A stretch of DNA of 64,000 bases from Bemisia tabaci (Eukaryota; Arthropoda; Insecta; Hemiptera; Aleyrodidae). Location of the stretch: contig NC_092793.1 in the NCBI RefSeq assembly GCF_918797505.1, forward strand, positions 5,280,366 to 5,344,365, in the 5' to 3' direction. A model generated the notes under the pieces. That model ran no database searches. It saw only the letters and a list, made by a program, of their open reading frames with translations, and was not told where the DNA came from. Below, in pieces: positions 1 to 10,700 of the stretch (position 1 is its first letter; every line of letters starts with the position of its first letter). The translations under genes were made by a program, and so were the position numbers.

Positions 1-33
1 CTTACCCGCTGTTTGAATTGCTACTATTTTTAT

Positions 34-297
34 ACATCGACGGTGTAAGTCGGCAATCACATAACTCGTTTGCGATGTCTGAAAATCTCCGCCTCTATGT
101 AATTGTTTTAAGGGAGAACAAATTGACATCATTCCTTGAAGTTTATGCAGAATTTTCTTCGCACAGAGAAGATAAATCACGGCAGTTTTAAAGAACTGCC
201 GTTGAGTACTTTTTCCGTTTTAAAAATAAATTATGACGGGAAGTCTACGATGTCGCAAGCCGAGTTATGTGATTGCCGACTTACACCTTTGATATGT
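34..297. mobile_element. Family B MITE (about 260 bp)
   Basis: Ends are ACATCGACGGTGTAAGTCGG and CCGACTTACACCTTTGATATG. The interior has CATAACTCGTTTGCGATGTC, CATTCCTTGAAGTTTATGCA and GAAGATAAATCACGGCAGTT. Bases 1-297 are nearly repeated at about 951-1243. Confidence 0.9.
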
Positions 298-299
298 AT

Positions 300-615
300 T
301 CTATAACATTTAGCATAATTTTTGAACTCCAGTAGAGGTAAAAATGACTTGATTCAAGCAGAAATATGCTCAAATATACCGCCGAGAAGATTTCCTTATG
401 AATCAATAAAGAAAATAATGCTTAAGCACAGAAGAAAATATGCTCAAATAACAAGGAAAGTCACCTACATCAAGCAGAAACCCGCTTTCACTCAGTTATT
501 TTATTCTTGATTCAAAATAAAATCTTCTTGACAGCTTATACTCAAGAATGTTCCTGCTTAAATCGAATCACTTTTTCTCCGATGGAATTCAAAAGTTATG
601 CTAAACGTTATTTAA
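300..615. mobile_element. Fold-back element with internal direct repeats
   Basis: AACATTTAGCATAATTTTTG faces CAAAAGTTATGCTAAACG. Inside, AGAAATATGCTCAAATA and AGAAAATATGCTCAAATAAC repeat directly. Confidence 0.65.
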
Positions 616-950
616 TACGGATGCTAGAACTTGGTGAGTTTTTGGACTACCGCTCTCTTCTTGTGCCGTAGTATTTTGATTTATTTTGCGAGGATCGCTC
701 CGTACTCTTAAAGGATGCCTGTCATTCTGAATACGTTGGAGCGCCTTCAATTTCGTATGATACTGTGCAACACTTCTGTTGCAAAATAGTTGCTTGAAGC
801 GCCGTGGCGCGGCGGAGGGCGAGGGCGATCAGCGCATTAGCGCCTACAAACCTAACAAGGATACTTCTCGCAATGCGCAATGCGTGAAGTATCCCTGTTA
901 GGTTTGTAGGCGCTAATGCGCATGTCGCGCTGGCATGGCAGCACGCCAGT
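604..950 (-). mobile_element. Family E fragment with a GC-rich palindrome
   Basis: Inverse of part of 16890-17220: ATACGGATGCTAGAACTTG, TTTTTGGACTACCGCTCTC and TTGCTTGAAGCGCCGTGG. The palindrome at 838-920 has arms GCGCCTACAAACCTAACA. Confidence 0.78.
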
Positions 951-983
951 TGTTACCCGCTGTTTGAATTGTTACTATTTTTA

Positions 984-1243
984 TACATCGACGGTGTAAG
1001 TCGGCAATCACATAACTCGTTTGCGATGTCTGAAAATCTCCGCTTCTATGTGATTGTTTTAAGGGAGAACAAATTGACATCATTCCTTGAAGTTTATGCA
1101 GAATTTTCTTCGCACAGAGAAGATAAATCACGGCAGTTTTAAAGAACTGCCGTTGAGTAGTTTTCCGTTTAAAAAATAAAGCATGACAGGAAGTCTTCGA
1201 CATCGCAAACCGAGTTATGTCATTGTCGACTTACACCGTCGAA
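984..1243. mobile_element. Family B MITE
   Basis: Nearly identical to the copy at 34-297, including the preceding ACCCGCTGTTTGAATTG, so both lie in a larger direct duplication. Confidence 0.9.
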
Positions 1244-1277
1244 TCTTGTCATGGGCTGTGGAGCATCCAACACATCT

Positions 1278-1890
1278 CATCAGATCTATATTATCTGAAA
1301 ATTTCAAGGAAAATTCATAACTTTCCCACAAAATAAATTTAACTGGAGGAGATTTGCCAACGCTCGAATGTACATACGGCGTTTTATCCTAGTGCAGCAG
1401 CGTTGTGGTGTTGCGTTGCGCTATACTCCTGTTTCGCGAAGGCAGTAGCATGGTGCACGTTGCTTCGCAACTACGATGGGAAGAGACGAATATAATAATC
1501 AAGATGGATGACCCCGGAGTTATGAACAAGGTTCACTCTTGGCATCGTGCAAAAGGAGCTTATGAACTGACTAATTAACGTGACTTGCGGCCGGTGGCGC
1601 CGCATTGAGCCGCGAGCCACCCTCGCCGCGCTGGAAATCATATTCGGACTCCGTCTTTGACAGCGCGGCACGACCGCATTACGAATTATTCGCACGGGTA
1701 AGATGATCATCAAACATATCTCGAATGACAAGTAGGACACGTATTAGCGTCACTAATTATTATCTAGCGTAAAACTTTGAGTCTGATTTTCAGCGTCGGT
1801 AAATTGATTGCGCGCAGGTGAGAAACGGTCGGTCGCCTCTTTGATGTTTTACGACCGCTATCCATTCCCGCTCAATTTTGCGCGTACTTT
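1278..1890. other. Intergenic: degraded family C end, then unassigned sequence
   Basis: 1290-1395 resembles the right half of family C (GGCAAC-like, ACGGCGTTTTATCCTAG). From 1400 to 1890 there is moderately GC-rich sequence with no recognised gene or repeat end. Confidence 0.4.
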
Positions 1891-2006
1891 GCTACGATGA
1901 AGTGTCGTTTCTTGATCTTGGTGCACCCTCGCTGGTTCATATCAAAGCGAATATTCAAAGAATCTTACCGAGACATTTTTAAACGCAACCGCGTTGTATC
2001 AATACG

Positions 2007-2172
2007 CAGTACCGTGGCGTGCTTTGCGATATATCGATTGTTATGCCATTTAAACCTATGGAAAAGGATCGATAAACAGGGTGTTCGTTGGCGAGCACCT
2101 TTATAATCGATTTTTCACCATAGGTTTATATGGCAGAATAATCGATACATCGCAATTCACGCCACGCCACTG
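2007..2172. mobile_element. Family A MITE (hAT-like, about 165 bp)
   Basis: Long terminal inverted repeats: CAGT..GGCGTGGCGTG, then GATATATCGATTG, CATTTAAACCTATGG and GGATCGATAAACAGGGTG. The right end is CACGCCACGCCACTG. Flanked by TCAATACG and TTAATACG, an 8-bp duplication with one mismatch. Confidence 0.88.
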
Positions 2173-2180
2173 TTAATACG

Positions 2181-2755
2181 TATGAATTTCAGGACTTGGG
2201 GTATCTCAGACCGAAGGTATGTCCACTGCTATGTAGGTAAAAAATAAAATAAAATAAAGTTCTGGTGCATGGCTTGACTGCATCACTTTTGGATCACTGC
2301 ATGTGTCCTGAAACAACTTTTCTCCGTCTTTGCGTACAATATCCAAGGAATATAATCCCCATGAAACCTATTAAATCTACAGGAAAAAAAAGGTTGGGGT
2401 CAAGTCCCAACTTGGATATTTCCTCTTAATCGTGGTGGTACCCCATTAAAGTAGGTTACTAACCCAAATGTTGCGTTACCACCCCAACTTTAGTTGCGGC
2501 ACTATACCAAAACTAATTTGAAATGTCCACATCATCCAACAAATCGGGGAAGTACTAGAATTATTATTCTAGGGGATAACCCCTTAGACTTTTTTCCCGT
2601 GAATTATTTTCATACCCCATTCCGATGTTTTTATTTGGCTTATATATTCCGATAGGAACATACAGCCATGGGAGGAAATGAGGGATACTAGAGGGATTGC
2701 TACACATCCATGCTTGTGGCTTCTCTAGTTTTCAGAAATGAGGGCCGAGAAACAT
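2181..2755. other. Intergenic, no gene seen
   Basis: Contains TTGGGGTCAAGTCCCAACTT and a facing CCACCCCAACTTTAG, perhaps a decayed hairpin. No splice-supported coding. Confidence 0.4.
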
Positions 2756-2852
2756 CAATTGAACATATTTATGCTAAAAGGAACTATGTGCATAGGGATT
2801 GTGTGGAACATAGTTCCTTTTGGCATAAATACGTCCAATTTCAGCAGACCCT
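2756..2852. mobile_element. Family G hairpin
   Basis: ATTTATGCTAAAAGGAACTA and TGTGCA face ACATAGTTCCTTTTGGCATA and AATACGTCCAA. Related elements lie at about 15550-15715, 22949-23322 and 30408-30545. Confidence 0.75.
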
Positions 2853-2971
2853 TTCGTCGATTCCGGGATGATGAACCCGGGGCATGTTAACCTAAAGTCT
2901 GACCACTGAGTCAATCTGGCCAACTTCGTACGTGATCCTTACTGTCTACTTAGGAGATGTCATCGGTTGAG

Positions 2972-3350
2972 ACTATTATTAGGACTGCATTTTGCAATTT
3001 GGAGCTATAAATTCTGTCTCATCTGAGAAAATACGTATGTGCATAGGGAAGCTAATGGCACATATGTTGTTTTTAAACCGGGCCGGAATTAATAGTTCCT
3101 AATTGCAAAATGTAGTCCATTTTCAACTAGATAAAACTAATTCCTTGGTTGTACTAAAAAAAATTGCTCTAAAGCACTTTTGGAGCCGTTCCTACACAAC
3201 TCGTCACGTTATTTAGACCTTATCTAGCAATTTAGATCTACAATCTCTGGTTCAGTTTGAAAACAACGTATGGACCATTAGATCCCCATAGAATCATGTG
3301 TTTTTACAGATGAGCCAGAAATTGTAGTTCGGAATTGCAAAATGTAGTCC
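2972..3350. mobile_element. Family F palindromes, two adjacent units
   Basis: GGACTGCATTTTGCAATTTG faces CAAAATGTAGTCC, with CTATAAATTCTGTCTCATC inside. A second unit follows to 3350. The family recurs at 7060-7208, 29141-29274 and 50853-50990. Confidence 0.8.
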
Positions 3351-4047
3351 ATTTCATTCCTCTTTTGAAACGTCTGATAAGTCGGAAGTTTTAAAAAGAC
3401 AATGTTACCTTGATTATATTTATATTATTGCGGTACTGTCTCAACCAAGGAATGATCGATTTATTCTCCCTTTTTATCTTTAAATATGCTCTCACTTCTT
3501 AAATGCATTTCATGAGTTTAAAATTGTTAACTACCTATATACAGACTGAAATTTAGATAAGCTCCATTGTTTCCTCAATAGTTGATTGTTATTGAATAAA
3601 TCGTTGTTGGAGGACATAACACTATTCCTGGACTGCAATCAAAGTAAAAGCTTTTGGAATAATAAAACGACTACTATTATGGCGGAAAACATCTCATGAG
3701 ACACAGGAATCGAAACTTTTTCCCGGACGAGTTACAAGAGCAAATAATGATTTATGTCGATTGGAAACGCTTTTGCTGTCGAAATTACATTGAAATGTAG
3801 AGAGTGGACGAACATAAACGAAACAAAATGCGGTGGACGAACCGATCGCAATTTTTCAGACGGTTGGAAGTAGTTTCAAAGTGCGAAGTCAATCTTAGAG
3901 TTCCGAGAGCTTGTAATTGAATCGTTCGAATTTCGCACATTAAATTATAAAAATGTATTTTTATGTCTTTCAAATCTGGAATTTTATCCCGCAAAATTGC
4001 ATAGCTTTCAAAATGAGGATGGAATGGAATCGATCAAAATTAGTGTG
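3351..4047. other. Intergenic, no gene seen
   Basis: AT-rich single-copy-looking sequence. The 69-codon minus frame at 3785-3994 has no splice signals or family motif. Confidence 0.4.
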
Positions 4048-4473
4048 CCAATATTCTGAATGCTCCTTAGGCATGCACCTCTCCGTTTAAAACATATCGA
4101 CGGTGCAAGTCGGCAATAACATAACTCGGTTTGCGACGTCGCAGACTTCCTGTCATACTTTATTTTTTAAACGGAAAACTATTCAACGGCAATTCTTTAA
4201 AACTGCCATGATTTTTCTTCATTGTGCGAAGAAAATTCTGCAAAAACTTCAAGGAATGATGTCAATTAGTTCTCCTTTAAAAAAATAACATCGAGGCGGA
4301 GATTTTCAGACACCGCAAACGAGTTATGTGATTGCCGACTTGCACCGTCGATATGCTATTTAAAAAACAATTTGACAGCAAGATGCTCTGAGTACTACCA
4401 TTGCCATATCTTGCGGTCAAGTTGCATGTTTCAAACGTACCTATGCCTAAGGAGCATTCAGAATATTGGAACA
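4048..4473. mobile_element. Fold-back with a nested family B MITE
   Basis: Outer arms CCAATATTCTGAATGCTCCT and its inverse AGGAGCATTCAGAATATTGG enclose a family B copy at 4093-4355. Confidence 0.85.
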
Positions 4474-5584
4474 CAAATTATGATGATTAAAGAAGTGAAT
4501 TCTGGACAACGATCCTTCAAAATTTACTGGTATCACGGGAAATAAAACAAAACATAGTGTTAGTCTTTGATTTAATGACTAATTCTTTTCCGAACTGAGA
4601 CAACACATACACACCCCCGTAACAGGGTAAAATTAGCATTAGGGCATTGCATAGGAGGTTAACCTAAAAACATTTTCGCAAAGGTAGCTTCACCATTCAT
4701 CTTGCCTAAAGACACCATGCATAGCGGTTTCCTCTTATTCCTGGAAAGTTTCGTATCCGCTTACGACTTTCCACCGCAGATATTTGTGGTGATTTGGCCG
4801 CCTGCCATGGCACGTGGCGTGAAAACAAAATGAATGGGCAAGTGAAAATCGATATGAAAAGCTTCGAGGATAGGCGTCAGCACGTTGATAATTAAGACTT
4901 GTCAAACCCGTAAGTTTTCAGTTCTGCAACAGAGAAACACCTCAACGTTAGTGCGATTCCGTTTAAATCATACGTTTCTAATTACCATCACAACGAATAG
5001 TCAGAACTGTCGTTAATAAGTTGACGATGAAGTAAAACTGCACACCATTTCCATAATAGTAACAAAATGATATCAAGCTTGGGGGCGGTCGGGGCCGTCT
5101 CCAAATAGATCGTATTCGATGCATCAAACGGGTGAGATTGTATCGATATCGATTGGTTCAAAACATAAACATAGCCACAAAAGTCAATTGAGTAATCTGA
5201 CGGAACGGGTTTTTTGTGATAGATTTTTGATTCGTATGAGTGCTTATTGGCCAAGAGTAGTGAAATGGCTACGAAACTTCTCAATTTCAATTTTACCGAT
5301 AACTGTCCTACAATTTAGGTTTGAGGTTATGTTCTATTGTTTTGAACCAAACGATACATCGAACCACTGTCGAATACGATCCATTACGTAACGCTCTAGG
5401 GGGGAATTCAGGTGAGCGTTACGTCATTATGCTTTTACGTGTTAAAGAAGAGGGCCTAGGTCACAAAAGCGATGAAAGTAGCGGAAAAAGGGGGGGGGGG
5501 TAAAAATATCGAAAAATGCGTTAACTAATTTGGGGACGGCCTCCTGTAAGAAAGTGCGAATGGAACGGGCAAAAATAATAAATA
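4474..5584. other. Intergenic with a TTACGTAACGC repeat
   Basis: About 5375-5460 carries CCATTACGTAACGCTCTAGG and GCGTTACGTCATTATG, a dispersed insect-type repeat also seen at 62066-62168. An 11-G run is at 5490-5500. No coding is supported. Confidence 0.45.
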
Positions 5585-5700
5585 TATAGATGGCCAAAGT
5601 GTGAAAGCACGTACCTCCGTTTGTGACGTTGTTTTTTTTTCCTGTCGTATTTTATTTTTTCAAAGAAAAACTATAGTTAACGTAATTTGAAGGGCTTGGA
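5585..5700. mobile_element. Family B-like repeat fragment
   Basis: AGCACGTACCTCCGTTTGTG and CCTGTCGTATTTTATTTTTT resemble one arm of family B. Confidence 0.6.
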
Positions 5701-5875
5701 GGATAAGACGCATACGTGCAGTTTTTGCTATTCCGAGGAATACGTGTTTGAAGTTTCAAAATTACACGGATCCTTATGGCGGAAAGTAACTTCGAATACC
5801 GACTTTTTGATGCTTAAAAATTGGAATTTCGGAGCGTACTTTTCACAGAATATGCATCAAGACTAGCGTTACTTG

Positions 5876-7368
5876 ACGGTGGTTTCACGATGACTGGAAT
5901 GCTTTGTCGCCGTAATAGACAACACATTTTTTGGTCATATTTTTAGTAGAAATGATAATCACTCGAATTTTTATGCATTAATCTACCCAGGGTTACGTAT
6001 TATAACCAGGGCCGGATTTACTTACTTGCCACCCATGGGCCGCCTGTATTTTGCCGCCTCCTTCTCATTCGTTTTGGAACATCAATAAAAACCATCAAGT
6101 GAATGTGCCGGAGGGAAAGAGGCGTATAAGACGCGTTTACTCGTGTTGGTCACGTTTTTTGCGAAAGCCCTGTCAACACTACTAGCAAAAGTTCACGGAA
6201 CTTGGCGCGAAAGTTAAGTTCCGTAAACCTATCTCTGTATGGACAAGACCCTCCATTTATGAGAGATGAACCAAACAATTATGAAAGAACAAACATAAAT
6301 ATGGTTTAATAATTTTAACTTCCGCCGCCGCGCCGCGCTGACCGCACTGTGTTTTACGCAGCAATGCGTGAAGTATTCCTACAGTCTTACATGCGTTATG
6401 CGTTTCGGGCCGATCGCTGCTGCACGTACTGTGTTTGACGCAATGCGTGAAGTATTCATGCAGTCTTGTAGGCGCTAGGCGTTTCACGCTGCCCGCTGCT
6501 GACCGCAGCGACCGCACTGTCTTTGGCGCAATGCGTGAAGTATTCATGCAGTCTTGTAGGCGCTAATATGTGTTACATGCCGACCGCCGCGCCGAGGGTT
6601 TCTCCTTTTCATCTCACGTTCTCGTCATCATTGCTCTCTGCGCCGCGCCGTTCCAGGCCAAATTCCGTGTTCGGTTTCTCTCTTAGTTTTAACTCGACTA
6701 ATTAAAGGTGCTGTCTACTGTATCACAGAAGGACGACAAAATTAGAGATATACTCTCAGGAAATGATAGAGTTTGTCACCTTCTCTCGTTAGTAATTTTT
6801 TTTTCTGAATCCGATTTTTTTTTATAGCTACATTTAAAAAAATTGCAAAATTTGCCACCCCCTAAATTTGCCGCCATGGGCCGCGGCCCATGTGGCCATC
6901 CCCTAAATCCGGCCCTGATTATAACGCTTTTTAATGATTCATTGCTCTACTCCTCAATTAATATTATGTAAATTCCGAAACTGTGCTGTCTCTTACACGG
7001 TAAAAAGTCAGCGTGACAGACAGCACATTTTCGGCCCTAAAATTGAAAAGTAGAGCGATAAATGGATTACATTTTGCAATAAGGAACCACTATTTCTGAC
7101 TCTTCCATAAACGCACCTTTCTGAAGAAGGAAATCAATGGCATATGGCATATAATTATGTTGCTTCTGAAATGAGCCAGAAATAGTGTTTCCTTTGCATA
7201 ATGCGGTCCAAATCATTGAAAAGCGTTATAACACGTAACCTTTAACCCTGTGTAGATTAATGCAAAAAAAATTCGGGTGATTATCATTTCTACGAAAAAT
7301 ATGACCGAAAAATGTGTTGTCTGTTACGGCGACAAAACTATTCCAATTATCGTGAAACCACCCTTGAA
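5876..7368. mobile_element. Large composite fold-back
   Basis: Inverted arms of about 125 bp: 5876-6000 (GGTGGTTTCACGATGACTGG) and 7225-7368 (its inverse, ATTATCGTGAAACCACCC). The arms share TGATTATCATTTCTAC and AATGTGTTGTCT. Inside lie family D (6007-6917) and a family F palindrome (7060-7208). Confidence 0.85.
6007..6917. mobile_element. Family D hAT-like element (911 bp)
   Basis: CAGGGCCGGATTTACTTACT to CTAAATCCGGCCCTG, flanked by a perfect 8-bp duplication ATTATAAC (5999-6006 and 6918-6925). The interior holds tandem copies of a module ending TGCGTGAAGTATTCATGCAG (about 6340-6570). It is non-autonomous, with no transposase seen. Confidence 0.93.
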
Positions 7369-7379
7369 ATCATTCAAAT

Positions 7380-7605
7380 TTCAATTTTTCAAAAACTGCA
7401 ACCATGTTTCATGTCCTCCAAGCGGCTCTTTTCTTGAAAACTTCCTTGATTTTTCCTCTCTGTTGGCAGAATATTCTGTATTTTCTAGCTATAACTTTGG
7501 TTTGTTTCTCTTCAAGAAAATATACTAGAAGCAGAAATTATAAAAAAAACTGCGATGGAGATACGTGGCTCTGCAATTTGGCTATCAATATGAAAAGCAT
7601 AAAAA
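7380..7605. mobile_element. Family B-like repeat overlapping gene B exon 6
   Basis: GCAGAATATTCTGTATTTTC, TTGGTTTGTTTCTCTTCAAG and GGAGATACGTGGCTCTGCAA match the repeat at 17690-17905 and the ends of family B. About 80 bp of it are read as the last exon of gene B. Confidence 0.75.
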
Positions 7606-7769
7606 TGAGAAATCAGAGCTTCACCTGCAAACCAGTCGTCCAGTTCGAGTAGTTTCTCTCGCCAAGCTGTGTCGTCCAATTCCTCTTTCACACCACCGTA
7701 TTCCTTCGGTAAAATCATCGGATCAACATACTTGTGCAGCGATTTTAAATTATGACCGTGAAAGAAAAC
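7512..7769 (-). CDS. Gene B exon 6 (terminal; transposon-derived tail)
   Basis: Acceptor CTCAACAG|GTT. It encodes VFFHGHNLKSLHKYV and LPKEYGG, then LLELDDWFAGEA, where family members usually end. The frame continues into a family B-like repeat. Residues from about 286 (HIDSQIAEPRIS onward) and the TGA stop are element sequence. Confidence 0.88.
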   Translation of the reverse strand, partial: VFFHGHNLKSLHKYVDPMILPKEYGGVKEELDDTAWREKLLELDDWFAGEALISHFYAFHIDSQIAEPRISIAVFFIISASSIFS

Positions 7770-10700
7770 CTGTTGAGAAGTACAGAAAAGAGAGTGTAAA
7801 ACTTGACGCACCAACACTGAAGTAACAAGAAAGGGTGTATTGGTATCTAAATGGGTTTAGATTAAAGGCAGATTTTTTTGGGCAATGTACTGAACAGATT
7901 TTTATCGGTAACAGTCGAAAAGTATGTTAGCCTCTTAAATTTCATTTCACCCCAATTATCCCATAAAAATAAATTAATACTCCATAAGTTTAGAATATAT
8001 CAATAGAATATATCAATAGGATTGAGACTCGGAGTACCTGAGCCACACAAAAATGCTTTGGAGCGGATTTCTTACAGTAGTTGATAGTGAAGTTGAAATA
8101 GTAGTTTACCCAGTAGTTGATAGTAGGTAGTTGAACTAGAAAAACATGAATTTGGTTTGATATGTATCGAGATTTCCGGTCAAATTCGATCTTCTCAAAG
8201 AATACTTCGAGAATTTTTTTCATGGCATTGATTTGCGAAAGATCTTCCCAATTAAAACTCAGAACTTAGAAAACGCTGATTCAAAGTTGTTAATATTAAC
8301 AGAGGAAATATTGATGTAAACAAACAAAAAAACAAGGAACTGGTCGTGCTGAATTGATATTTGTCGACGGATGTGAGCGTGATGATAAGTTAACACCTGG
8401 ATGCAACTATTCTAACTCAGTGGATGTGCGTGTTGCATACAGAAAATTGAAGGCTTTTCACTTCTCTTCCCCTCAGAGTAGTGAATCGAAAACACAAGTT
8501 TCGTTTCTTAATGAGACAGTTATTATTTCGAAACGTCCCGCTTTTTTTTTCTATTGGTTTTTTTTTATCTGTTGTATTTTTGCAGCCTTTCGTCGGATTT
8601 ATTTGATAGTTTATTACATGTTTTGGCTGATGATATATTGGTTATCATTTTGTATAGAGGTTAGGCTGATTTTGCTTTTACACGATTACAAATTTAAGTT
8701 AAGCTGATTCTTGTAACATGATTACACTATCAGTTAGGCTTAAACTGGCCGAAATGACGCAGGAACTTGCCGTTTGACCTCATTATTTTGAAACTAGAAT
8801 TCGGAGAAAAGTAATTTTTGCCCCCGTTGTTTAGCAGGAAGAAATTCGGTAATCTGCCGTGCTAAGGATAACGCCGTATGAGCCTTCAGGCGTTGCCAAA
8901 TTTCGTTTGATAAAACACGAATTTCCTGGTAATCTTATGAATATTTTCTTCCCAATTTTTCAGATAATTTTGTTTGCAATTTCACCTAAAGTTCCTGAAA
9001 ATTTCAAGGAAATATATTCATAACTTTTCTCAAAAAGGAACATTTTATTGAAGGAAATTTGGCAACTCTCGAATGTTCATACGGCGTTCTTCCTTAGCAC
9101 GGCAGTAATGCTGCGCGTCATCCGACAGCAGACTTCGAATCCGGAACTAACTCAGCCATTTTCTCCGCGACGTCTTACAGTTTGAAATCCATCTTTGTCA
9201 TCAAGGGAATACAAAGTATCTAACGGATGAACGGAGGAAAAGTTGAGTGCTCCGAGACGCATACTGCCGTCCTAAGGAAAACCGCCGTATGAACATTCGA
9301 ATGTTGCCAAATTTCACTCATTATAAGATTAATATTTGAGGAAACTGATGAATATTCTCATTTCAAATTTTCTGATTTGTAAAATTGATTCCGAATATAA
9401 TCCTCTGAAAAATGCGAGGGGAAACAGACCGAGGAATTCCGGATGGTTCGTATTTTGTCTTAGGAAGTTTGGCAAGGCTGAAATTTCCTTACGGTGGTTT
9501 TTTTCAGCACGGAGGTAAGTACGTACGAGCGTTGAGGAAGAGAATAACTGTGACAACCAGGGGGAAAATGTCTGTCTGTCACTTTTGACTCCAGTCTCAA
9601 CTGGAGCTGATAAATTTCACTCAGAGTTAAGCGCCCCGGCGCGATTTCCTCACCCATCAGTGGCGTGGCGTGAATTACGATATATCGATTGTTATGCCAT
9701 TTAAACCTATGGAAAAGGATCGATAAATAGGGTGTTCGCAGCGAACACCTTAATAATCGATTCTTTACCATAGGTTTAAATGGCATAACAATCGATATAT
9801 CGCAATTCACGCCACGCCACTGCCACCCATCTTTCGTTTCAGAGTCATCCCCACACTGCCGTGCTAAACAAAAACGCTGCATGAGTCTTCAGACGTTGCC
9901 AAATTTCAGAGAGAAAAGAAAAGTGAAGTTGATTTAACATTCTGGATGTAAAAAAAGTGTGCGAGAACTCGCAAAATGATAAATTACCTACTATGGCAGT
10001 CAGCTTTACATCTTGACAGTGCTAAAGTAGCTGCTGTAGCAGTTAATTTAGCATTTTGTAAGTTTTCGCACACTTTTTTAACATCCAAAATGTTAAATCA
10101 ACTTCATTTTTTTTCAGTGTTCCTTTAATGCAAAACAAGTTTACTGGGAAAATTGTGAATATTTTCCTTCAAAATTTTCAGACGATTTTGTTCGGAATTT
10201 AATCTAAAATATCGGCAAATTTCGAGGAAAAATACATGTCCTCAAACATACATGTTTCACCGGAGAAAATTAGGCAACTCTCGAATGCTCATCCTAAGCA
10301 CGGTAAAATACGTTGCGCCTCGGACTTAGGAACGTGACTTCATTTCGGGGCAAGCCCTCTTTCCCTGATATAACTCCTCACTTTTCAGGGCTCACACGGA
10401 GGTGGAGGAACTCGTTTTCACTGAAAGAAAAATCTCGGTGTATTTACTAAGAAAAGGGTAAAATTACCAAGAATTCAGGGTTCTATTTGATCCCAGTTTT
10501 TTCTTGGTAAAATTACCATTTATGGAATTGGTAATTTTACCGAAAAATCCCGGTAAAATGATTGAACTTTCTCGGTAATTTTACTGGACCTTGGTAAAAA
10601 CGCCAATAATTTTTATCGACTGTGGTAGAATTACCGAGATAAAATGGCAAAGTTACCGGGAGTTGATTACCAATAAAAGTGGTATTCTTACCTGGAAAAA

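Noticed and set aside
1471..1740. 89-codon minus-strand frame
   Set aside because: No motif, no splice signals and no neighbours; chance in a locally GC-richer stretch.
8354..8707. 117-codon frame with two hydrophobic stretches
   Set aside because: AT-rich, no coding bias, no family, and it lies antisense in an intron; the hydrophobicity follows from the T-rich base composition.
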